Notes under the pieces: model-generated
Seen by the model: only the letters and a program-made list of their open reading frames with translations
Database searches by the model: none
Told to the model about the DNA's origin: nothing
Shown: positions 23,380 to 32,259 of the stretch, piece by piece
Numbering within the stretch: position 1 is the first letter of the stretch
Layout of the letters: each line of letters opens with the position of its first letter
Position numbers and translations under genes: made by a program
Source: Bimuria novae-zelandiae CBS 107.79
Lineage: Eukaryota; Ascomycota; Dothideomycetes; Pleosporales; Didymosphaeriaceae
Direction: 5' to 3'
DNA length: 47,817 nt
NCBI GenBank assembly: GCA_010015655.1
Contig: ML976740.1
Span: 3,479-51,295, forward strand

Positions 23380-24321
23380 TGGCGCAGGTTCCTATTTCTT
23401 GCAGTTAATTACACTATAGTTAGCTTCGTAGTTTTTGCAAATATGCTTCCGTTTACACTAGTCTCTTTTGCAGCCTTTAGGCAGGTTATAGTTCTCGTAG
23501 ATGACTAATTTGTTGTTTGGGGGTGATCCTCCTAGACCCCCGCCTAGTGGAGGCCTGGTGCGCTTCGCGCTGCGAAGTGTGGATGGGTTAAAATAGTGAC
23601 TAGTCCATTCATCTGGTACCTTCTGCCAGCTGTCGGGATCTAGCTCTTGCTTTGCTAGGGCGTGTTCGTGCCAGTCAATAGCGAATTGCAAGACAGATTA
23701 CTATTCGTAGTTATACATGTGCCGTATTACCCGTGAAAGGAAATGTAGTATTGCGGGACCAATTGTCTGGTTCTAAGCCCCAAACAGCAGCCCTATAATC
23801 CGGATATAGTTTATAAAGCACTCTACCTAGACTAGTAGGTTGTTTTTAAAGTCTTTAAGGCTGCCGCGGCCGCGTTTTACCACTAACTATTAGGTACTTA
23901 GGTCTAACTTTGTGACACTTTATAATTTAGTAGTTCTAGAACCGATGACGATGCGGAGGCGGGTAAGGTTATATAGGTCAAATTTGTGGTTTAGGATGAG
24001 GTGGATATCCTTTGGATGGACGCCCGGGATCTGCTCGACGACCTGCATTATCTGCGGGGAGAAACGCTCACCTACTAAACCACCGTTATTATTAGTTATT
24101 GGCGTGACGCCTTAACGGAGCTAAGCTAGCTCTAGTATTACCTTCTTAGCCTCTAGCTCTCGTATTCTTTCTTGGTGTCGGAGCTCTTGAAGCTTGGCCT
24201 ATAACTTGTGTTGTTAAAGCTCTTTATTTATAATTGTGGCTTTATAGCTTGTCCTCGGCCGTGTAGGCTGTTATTAGGTAGGTATTGCAGTCGTCTAGCT
24301 GTGCTGGGGCCATTGAAGCAT
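23380..24321 (-). pseudogene. DIRS element gag-like ORF with zinc-binding C-terminus
   Basis: Read from ATG at 24321 (MLQWPQHS) on the minus strand. A Glu/Arg-rich coiled segment (ELRHQERIRELEAKKVI near 24150-24200) is followed by FSPQIMQVVEQIPGVHPKD near 24000-24060 and HKFDLYNLTRLRIVIGS near 23940-23990. An open 77-codon stretch (23458-23691) follows, ending NLPKGCKRD. Past a TAG comes CKRKHICKNYEANY near 23400-23455, a decayed C-x-C-x-H-x-C zinc motif. This order fits the gag of fungal Ngaro-like elements. A few TAG/TAA stops, no clear frameshift. The plus-strand frame at 23912-24115 is a shadow. Confidence 0.72.
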
Positions 24322-24397
24322 GGTAGGGTCGACGGTAAAGGCGGTGTTGCCACTAGGAAAGGCTAGAAAGTTAGCTATAGTAAGCGTAATAAAATTC

Positions 24398-24544
24398 TGA
24401 AATTTGCGCAGTATTCGTACGAATTCCTGCAGTGGCAATGAGGTAGTAGGTAGATGGGGGCATCGTCCGGATGCATCGCTTCTTTATAATGCTGCACTTC
24501 TTTGTGTAGTGCTTGGCGGCTCGATCGAGTATAGAACCTTTCAT
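24398..24544 (-). repeat. DIRS repeat A1 (left terminus)
   Basis: A 147-nt repeat ending (plus strand) GAGTATAGAACCTTTCAT at the junction with Gypsy-2. It matches A2 (20242-20388) with a few C/T and G/A differences. Confidence 0.88.
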
Positions 24545-25880
24545 GTTACTTAGTAACTACTTATTATAACTTTCTTTGTTAGGTGTAAGCTATTTATGCC
24601 TATTTTACCTTTTGTGCCTTTATAGTCGCGCCTTTACCTGTAAGGTCTTCTATCTAGTAGCGCCCTAGTTTTCTAATTTATTATCTATTTTTTTACGTTA
24701 TCTTAAAAAGCTTTTGCTTCCTTACTCTAAGTTTGCGTGGTTTTTTCTATATTAACGTTAGTTTTTATTTTTTTATAGGTGGTTTTAGTATCCTTAATTT
24801 ACTAGAGTTTTTCTTTCTTTTAAAGTTCTCCGTATTATTTATATCCTGCAACTAGGCATTCCTCAGATTTTAAATCCCTATATAATAGTGTCGTTTCTAC
24901 TACTACTATCTATTCTTTTTAATATAGGTAGGCTATGCAATTCCTATTACAGTCTAGCTATATAATTTATTATAAGTAATTAGAACATGTGCTCTTTATT
25001 TATTAGTTTCTTATAATTATTATTAATCCGGCGTCTATACTTTTAGAGTACTAGCCTATAGCTTCTTTATGTGCTTCGTGTATTTAGTATTTATTATTAA
25101 AGAATTTTACTGGCATAATTTCTTATAGTAGCGTGACTATTTATTAAGAAAATATTTATAGTAGTTTATTATTAGTTTATAATTATTAATAAACTTATAG
25201 TTAAGGTTTTCTAGCGATATTGCTACTAATTCCTTCTTTATCTAATATAGTTAGCAATCTTTTTTATTATAAAGAAACTAGGCTACCTACTTATATTACT
25301 CTTAAATTTTGATCTACTATCTTAGTATTAGTACGTTTCCTTAGTACTTTATAGTAAACTTATAAATTATTATAGCTCTTGGTCCTTTAAGTTTAATCTT
25401 TTGCGTGTATTCCTAGGGCGTATATATCTAACTATTATATACCTAGCACTTTCCTTCCGCTAGTTAGAGAAGGACTTTATAGCTAGCTTCTTGAAAAAAA
25501 TATTAAGGGTAATTATTTCTTCGTGACTATAAATTCTAATTATTAATTTAACTTTATATTTAATTCGTAGCGTGCCTGGTAGTAGGTAACTATTTGCGAC
25601 ATAGAGAGGATAGGGTATAGTCTTTTTAAGTTTATAGAGTCTAGCTCTATTAAGTGCGCTTTATAATATATAGTTTTTTATACTTTTAAGTCTAGCATAG
25701 CTTTTATCTATATTTTCTTAAGCTATACTAGTAGCTTAATTAATGCTTAACTATTTATAGTATTTAATTCTTTAAAGGCGTTTTCCCGCCTAAGCCTAAG
25801 TCTAAAAAGACTTCTTTTTAATTAATGCTTTAATTGGTTTAGGGTAACACTCCTTCTTCTTATCCTATAGCTACTACTTG
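24545..25880 (-). pseudogene. Gypsy-2 gag and start of protease
   Basis: A RIPped minus-strand frame upstream of the protease junction. The last codons before the DIRS insert read KVIISSY-x-VT and continue as ALID beyond it. The body is Lys-rich with many TAG/TAA. I could not find a clear zinc knuckle. The N-terminus may be ATG 25905 (MKEPVLVLTSSS), but that codon lies at the edge of the non-RIPped block, so the start is open. Confidence 0.6.
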
Positions 25881-26116
25881 TGAGGACAAGCACGGGCTCC
25901 TTCATCGAAATAGTAGATGAGGTAAGTTGGCTCTATTTCAGCTACACTAAGATAAGGAAGCTATAGGTACACAGAACTCGCGTGCTTTTGTCCGCAGCCG
26001 TTGGAGTGGAATAACCATCTATTTAAGGTAGCTGCACTGGATGCCCGAGTAGTCGCACTAGGGCGTAGGGTAGTCGCGCCTTGTACGCGAGGTCTTGTGA
26101 CCTGCTACCATGCTAG
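25881..26116. other. Non-RIPped segment of unclear origin between Gypsy-2 and LTR 'b'
   Basis: GC-rich sequence with no TpA excess, in sharp contrast to both sides. The last five bases before the LTR are GCTAG, the reverse complement of the CTAGC that flanks LTR 'a' at 15450. Read on the minus strand it starts CTAGCATGGTAGCAGG and could be the continuation of the Gypsy-1 3' LTR, which breaks off in the same CTAGC. No gene is supported; the 77-codon plus-strand frame 26001-26234 runs into the LTR and looks like chance. Confidence 0.5.
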
Positions 26117-26635
26117 TGTTACGATCACGAACGCCACAGGAACAATAGAACCAGACAATTACGCCAAGAGAGTCATTGTTGGCGAAATGACCGCACCGGA
26201 GGAACACACAGAAGCGCGGGGCAGCTTAGGTTAGTAATTACGTAACAAAGTCCTGTATAAACGAGAAGTCCTGCATAAAGGTTAAGACTATAATAAGTTC
26301 TAGGGACTACCTTTAGAAGGAAGGTCTTAGCAGGACTATAATAATAATTTTAATAATAGTAAGGACTAGGATAAATAATATATAAACTTAATAATTTCTT
26401 TATACTCTTCCTACTTCTTATAATTAACTTAATATACTATAAGTATATTTCTTACAATAAATTAGCAAATCTCCTAGTTTGTTATTTTATAATTTATTAT
26501 AGAATTAGATTATTTGCACACCCTAATATTATTATTTAAGCTCTTAACTACTAAATATATCTATAAGATATATTACTCTAGACCTATTCTCTCTTAACCC
26601 ATATTAGGCTTAGGTAAATAAACCTCCTTATAACA
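26117..26635 (+). repeat. 519-bp LTR 'b' (5' of Gypsy-3)
   Basis: Same family and length as LTR 'a' (15455-15973) but in the opposite orientation. It starts TGTTACGATC and ends CTCCTTATAACA. The first 110 nt are not RIPped; the rest is. It stands directly upstream of the plus-strand Gypsy-3 gag, so I annotate it as that element's 5' LTR, but its flank points to a link with Gypsy-2 (see findings). Confidence 0.8.
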
Positions 26636-26849
26636 CTTTAACTACCTAAAGTTCTAAAATCACATAGCGATACTATCTAGCTTAATAGCGTCTAGACTAG
26701 CTATAGGAAGCACGGCTTCTAGCACTATAATAAATTTAGCTATAGTACTAGCTACTTAGGCTAATAAAATCTAGCAGCTTAAAAAATAAGCTACGTAACT
26801 TATAAACTATTTATAAAAGTAGGCTTAGGCCTAGGCCTAGATATAAGCG

Positions 26850-29569
26850 TAAGTAGCGTTAACACTACTAGTAACTAAAATTAACTTTAAAGTCCTAAAG
26901 CTTTTTAATAAAATAAAAGGGGTCTTAAAGCTGTTCCTTATAAATATAGAACTATATTACTAATTTAATAAATAGATAATTAGAATAAATTAGGTAAAGA
27001 TCCTCGTAGCAAGCACGCACATAAAAGGAGAACTAGTAAAGTAGTTACGTCCTATTATTAATAATTATCTCGAGTACAAAGAACAGCTAAAGAAATAAGA
27101 TAAAGAAATAATAAAGGTCTTTATATCTTACAAAGGTTTTAAGAAACAGATTAAAATCATATTTAAAGAAGTTAATAAGGAGTAATAAGTAAAAAGGCAA
27201 ATTTAGTAACTTAAATATTAAAAACCTACCAATCAGTATGCTATAACGTTTAAATAACCATAAGCAAGAATTAATTAGGATAACGCCTCTTTATAAGTAG
27301 CCTACTATAATAGGTTAAAGGAAATAGTAAAGGACGAACTAATCTACTATAACTAACCTAATATCCTAGAGGAAATAATTAAGCTATTTATCTAAGTAGA
27401 TAACCGCCTACATAAATAATAACTTAAAAAAGGCAAAGACAGGCGATTGCAACCTAACACTAAAAAAAGCTAGAAGCTACGATAAGACTGTAATAGGAAT
27501 ATTATAATAGCTAATAGGGCACAAGAAAAGAAGCTAAAGAAGTAGTAAAAGAACTATAATAATAGGCTAATAAATAAAGAGTAATAATAACGCCTAAATA
27601 AGAAAGCCTGCCTACAATATAATAAATAGGGTTACTTTAGACGTAATTGCCTAAAGAATTATAAAACTAAAAGTAAAAAAGCTTAGATTATTTAAGTACT
27701 AATAGCCACGCTACGGACACTAACACCTATACTACTAAAATTTAAAGGAGATAAAGTTTTTAATATAAAACTTAAAGTTTTAGAGATACTAGAGGAAATA
27801 GAATAAGGGATAGTATATAAGTATAATACAGTATTAAAGCTTGTCTATTTAAAGAAGTATAACCTTACTATTAACTAAGGATAATAAATACTATCCTTTA
27901 AGTACTATAGCTATATAATATAAGTATTACCTATATATTAATACAGTATAATAGTGGATAAGAGAGCTATAAGTAACTTAGTTTTATAATTAGAAGTTAA
28001 TAAACAGAAAAAACTCTTAGTAGACGCTAGTAGAAACTACTAAGTTATAGAGCGTAAGAAGATAGATAATAGTATACCCTATAAAGTTCTGGAATACTAT
28101 TAAGCATAGAATTATATGTTCACAGAATAAGAAAGAAAAAATTAGAATATTAATTCTAAGATCTTGTAATAAACCTAAAAGAAGTGAAAACGCCACCCTT
28201 TAAACTACTATATAGTAAGACTATAAAAGAAGTTTAGTGAAAGAAAGAATTTATTAAAATAAACCTTAATAAAGGCTACATATACCTATTGAAGGTAGTA
28301 GTGGCTAGTCCTTTTATATTTATTATAAAAAATGATAGCATACCAAGACTATATATATTAATTATTAAAATGCTAATAACATAATAATTAAGAATAAATA
28401 CCTACTACTAAGTATTTTAGAGATTAAAGACTAACTGTTAAGAGTTAAGATCTTTACTATAATAAACTTAAAAGATAGATACTACCTTACATAAATTAAG
28501 AAAGGTAATAAGCAGAAGAGAGCGTTTAGGTTACACTATAAACTATATAATTATATAATTATGCCTTTTAGATTTACTAACGCACGGGCGAATTTCTAAG
28601 CACTAGTTAATAATATACTTTATAACTATTTAAATGTATTAACAGTCGCATATATAGATAATATACTTATCTTTTTTAATAACTGTCGCGGAGCAAAAGG
28701 CTAACCTTCTGTTCCCGCTGGAGTAGAATATTCTTAACCGTCACAATAACGTCACAATAACGAATTAGATTATGTTCCTTATAAATAAATAGTGTTAAAA
28801 GTAATAGATAAAGTATACTTACAGATGAAGCTAAAGAAGTGTAAGTAGTATATAATAAAACTGGAATTCTAAAGATATATTATTAGTATAGAAATAATTA
28901 AAGTTACACTTAGTAAGATTAAATATATTACAAACTAGTTAATACTAAAAATAGTTAAAAATAACTATGAATTCTTAGGATTTTAAAAGTTTAATAGGTA
29001 GTTTATCTACGACTACGCAAAAGTTGCCGTACCTTTAATTAACTTTACTAAAACGAAAACGCCTTTTAAGTAGACCAAAAAATATAAAGAATTATTTAAA
29101 TACTTAATAAAGGCGTGCATAACGGCACCTATTCTTATTTATTTTAAGAGTAAAAAACTACTATAAATTAAGACAAACGCGAGCGACCTATCGATTAGCG
29201 TATACGTAAAGTAAGAAAAAGAAGGTAAATAGCACCCTATCGCGTACTACTTGTGTAAGTTTAGTAGAGTGGAAACACAATATAACGTACATAATAAAGA
29301 GCTTTACGCGATTATTAGAGTACTTAAGCACTAGAGAATTTATACACTTAGCTACTTAAGCTTTATAATTTTTATAGACTATAAAAACTTTATAAGATTT
29401 ATAATAACGAAGGAGCTTACGCCATAATAGGTAAGATAGTTAAAAATACTTAAATAATATAAATTTAAGATTATATACATACTAGGAAAGAAAAATAAAT
29501 AAGTGGAACCCTTTAGTAGGCGTAATAACCTTAAAGAAATTAAATAAAAACCGATTTTATAATGTTATA
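26850..29569 (+). pseudogene. Gypsy-3 gag, protease, RT and RNase H (RIP-inactivated)
   Basis: Gag reads NNYLEYKEQLKKxDKEIIK near 27060-27120, IKIIFKEVNKE near 27152 and LKEIVKDELIYYN near 27318-27356. A CCHC-type end near 27610-27660 still shows CLQYNKxGYFRRNC. RT is near 28300-28900 with MPFRFTNARANF near 28561 and YIDN at 28651-28662 (YLDD mutated). A 62-bp insert follows at 28684. RNase H near 29160-29540 is very readable: HPIAYYLCKFSRVETQYNVH (29242-29301), ITTKELTP, YKFKIIYILGKKNK. Breaks are TAG/TAA. Confidence 0.86.
28684..28745 (-). repeat. 62-bp solo-LTR-like insertion with 5-bp duplication
   Basis: A non-RIPped block starting TGTCGCGG and ending CCGTCACA, flanked by ATAAC on both sides (28679-28683 and 28746-28750). 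On the minus strand the ends are TGTGACGG...CCGCGACA, the same termini as the Copia-1 LTR, but the interior is different and far shorter. It fits a solo LTR of a miniature (TRIM/SMART-like) LTR element. A second GTCACAATAAC follows directly, so the right edge could be 11 nt further. Confidence 0.55.
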
Positions 29570-29703
29570 TGTCACGGTTTAGGACATGGAGTATGGGCTA
29601 CCCGCGAATGTGCGGCCCGTGCATGTGTTCCACACAGTATATAGCTCTATAGAGTAGCTTCTTAATGAAAACAATAAATCCCTCTACACTCTCTTACTTT
29701 ATA
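29570..29703 (+). repeat. Copia-2 5' LTR
   Basis: Starts TGTCACGGTTTAGGACATGG and ends TTACTTTATA. It matches the 3' LTR with mostly C/T and G/A differences. Confidence 0.88.
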
Positions 29704-29951
29704 ATTATAAGTCTAGTTTACACCTACTAAGGCTGCTACTTACCTATAAGTATTTATAATAAACCTGTAACATCTACCATATACAACTTATATAATAGCT
29801 ACACGACTCTATAATAATAATAAAATCTAATTCTATAATAACGCGTGTTATAGTAATCCTTAATAAGCCTAAGGACTAGCAGGCATAAGTCTTTCTTTAT
29901 AAGGATGCCGTGCAGTAGCACGATCTATAGTAGTATTATAATCCTAACGTC
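29704..29951 (+). other. Copia-2 leader (no gene seen)
   Basis: RIPped sequence between the 5' LTR and the piggyBac-like element. It should hold the primer-binding site and leader; no coding frame or clear tRNA complement is visible. Confidence 0.5.
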
Positions 29952-32242
29952 GCTATCCCCGCAGGGCCTGAATCTGCCGTACACGGGCCACATGTAAGTG
30001 GCCAATCGGATGAACCCTCCGACTCTGCATAAAAACTAAATAATATAAGCTTGTAGGGCAAATTTGTATAGAGATTGTATTCTTAGAGGTTTTAATATAG
30101 AATTACTTAATACTTAAGCTTATTTTCGTGTTAACTTATTTAATTGTTTAGTAACGTCGTAGGTGCTCTTGCTAGTACTTAGAGCGTACTTTTAGCCTAT
30201 ATAAAGGTAACTTATAGATAGAGTAGCTAAACAACGTCTTTAGAGTACGTTTGTTGCTTAAAGTTATCTTAAGAGGCATCCTTAAAGACGCTAAGCTATT
30301 ACTCTTACGCCTAGTTATAGCATAAATAGTATAAGTCTTTACCTCTGTAAATAGCTTAATAGACTTATAGGCGCTCTCCTTAGTAATAATAACGTTATTA
30401 ACTTTTACCCGCTTCTTTAACCTGTAGCAAAGGCTAGTGCCACGCTTAAAGAGCTACTTTATAAGCTTATATAAGAACTTCTTATAGCCTGATTATTTAG
30501 TATAGATAGTAGAGGAGTACGAGGAGAGTCTATACGCGTTATTAAGGCTTAAATTAAGTAAAAAGTAGAGTAGAGGTCGCTAAGTGTAATACTTAACCTA
30601 CTACGTAGAGTAATAGCTTTTATACTAATTAAATTAATTAACGTCGCTCTTATAGTAATTATAGTTATTAATTATTATAAGGATCCCGAGAAACTTCACA
30701 CCGTAATTACTAAAGGCCTCCTTAAAGACGTTTTTATTATTTTAGGCTAGCTTTAAGCGTTAATATAGCTTAACAATGTGTTGCGTTACTAGGCAGTAAT
30801 TATTATTAGTTAATAGAGTACGACTCTATGCCAAACCTTATTAAGAATAACGTTAGTACTTACGCTTAGCAACTATACTTATAAAAAGTATAACTTAACT
30901 ATCTCTCTAAGCTATCTTTAGTACTCTCTTTAACGCTAAGAGTGCCTAGAATATTTCTTCCTACCTTATTTTGCTCGAAAACTGCGTCTTTATACGTATA
31001 AGATCGCTATTAAAGCGCTCCTTTAATAGCTTTTTACTAGCTAATCTACTATTATTTATCTTAACTTCTACCTTAGCTATTATCTTAAAAAGCTCCTCTA
31101 TTAAAGTTTTAGTTATTTTAACTGTCTTAGCATAGCCTACGCTTTTAAATCTTAGGTATTTAAGTATAGAGATAGTGTTAAAGAGATTATCGTTTTAAAT
31201 AATATAGAGATTTGGCGGAAAGCGTCGCTACTTAGCAGTGTTAATAGCGAGTACGAGACTAATAGGCACTAACTTAGTAGGCGTAAAGGACGCAGAAGCT
31301 TTGTCCGTAGGACTTAGTAAGTTAATAGGCCCTTAGCTAGCACCTCTAGTATAAAATAACTAATTTATTAGGTATTTATTATTAGCTAAACACTAGATTT
31401 TAAAGCCCTCTAGTGTTAGCTTTATTTTAATTATTACGACCTTGCTAGCGCGGCTAGTAAATCTTATAATTACTTTGTTAACGTAGAGGTGCTTGCTAGG
31501 CTTCTAATACTTGAAGCTGCGCTTACGCAGAGTCTCCGACAACTCCCACACGCGTCCAAATGGTGAAGAGAACTTCTGCTCAACCTCAGCGCAATAGAGA
31601 TATCTGTCGAGCTGCTCCCATCGCTTTTGCGGCATGTACTAACCTATCTTGTGCGTAGGCGCGTTCACATGGCCCGGCTGCCAATACTCCTTCAGTGACG
31701 GTTCGCGATGGACTCCCATATAGACGATGATTGCAAAGTACGTGTACAACTCTGCCAGTGACGTCGGTTTCCAGTCTCTACAATATTCCTGCGAGGGCGC
31801 TTGCCGGAGCAACTCAGCGTGGCGATTCGTATGGTAGGCGATACTATCGAGGACGTCGACGTTAAAAAACAACTTAAATAGGGAAATAGGATCCCCCGCG
31901 ATACCTTTAGGTATCTCCACCTTACTAAAAATACGTGGGTTATTAATCTTAAGCAGTTGCCAGTCGGGTGGCGGATCCTTTAGTAGATTAGGCAAAACAC
32001 TAGCTTTTTTTAAGTACTTTATGTACCTAATAAAGTCGGCATTATTGCTTAGCGTCACGGCACCTTTAGGTATAGTTATAGATAGTAGAGCTTCTAAAAA
32101 AGGTTTATTTTAGCTAGTAATTAACGATTTTTAGGAATTGCTAACATTACGATGTAAGGTTTGGAGGTTTCGAACGCTTTCATCTAATTGGCCATTCATA
32201 TGTGGTCCGTGTACGGCAGATTCAGGCCCTGCGGGGGATAGC
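29952..32242 (-). mobile_element. PiggyBac-like DNA transposon in Copia-2
   Basis: Inverted repeats of about 63 nt: 29952-30014 starts GCTATCCCCGCAGGGCCTG, and the complement of 32179-32242 starts GCTATCCCCCGCAGGGCC. The repeats are GC-rich and little changed, whereas the interior is RIPped. A piggyBac-family transposase lies on the minus strand. The flanks do not show the TTAA duplication usual for piggyBac (left CTAACGTC, right TAACCTAC), so the exact ends may be off by a few bases. Confidence 0.75.
30080..32100 (-). pseudogene. PiggyBac-like (DDE_Tnp_1_7) transposase, RIPped
   Basis: The minus-strand N-terminal 140 codons (31639-32058) are open and read typical family sequence, for example AELYTYFAIIVYMGVHREPS near 31700-31755 and SLFKLFFNVDVLDS near 31850-31890. 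After a TAG it continues MPQKRWEQLDRY. HLYVNKVIIRF near 31460-31490 has Asn where a catalytic Asp is expected, and NDNLFNTISIL near 31155-31200 keeps the second Asp. The start is upstream of GTG 32058 but not certain. The C-terminal third is too decayed to follow. Confidence 0.75.
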
Positions 32243-32259
32243 TAACCTACCTCTACTAA

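Larger units (their letters stand above)
20019..24544 (-). mobile_element. DIRS-order (Ngaro/PAT-like) retrotransposon with split direct repeats
   Basis: An element of 4526 bp on the minus strand with the layout A1 (24544-24398), gag, RT-RNase H-tyrosine recombinase, B1 (20525-20389), A2 (20388-20242), B2 (20155-20019). Joining the two outer ends gives the same CCTTTCAT/CTATACAACC junction as found internally between A2 and B1, as expected if a circular intermediate is integrated by a tyrosine recombinase. No target duplication: removing the element exactly rejoins the Gypsy-2 protease frame as ...VT-ALID. Only moderately RIPped. Family order (DIRS) is secure; the superfamily label Ngaro/PAT is by layout. 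Confidence 0.88.
15455..25880 (-). mobile_element. Gypsy-2: chromodomain Ty3/gypsy element, RIPped, with a nested DIRS element
   Basis: Read on the minus strand: gag, protease (split), RT, RNase H, integrase, chromodomain, a 770-nt 3' region and the LTR. The 5' LTR is not where it should be; the upstream end near 25880 meets a non-RIPped segment. The DIRS-type element at 20019-24544 is inserted in the protease. The protein sequence differs clearly from Gypsy-1 and Gypsy-3 (for example RNase H reads LNYNVYNKKLL against TQYNVHNKELY in Gypsy-3). Confidence 0.82.

Noticed and set aside
26001..26234. 77-codon plus-strand frame between Gypsy-2 and Gypsy-3
   Set aside because: It runs from an unexplained segment into the first part of the LTR and has no recognisable content; it is open mainly because this block escaped RIP.
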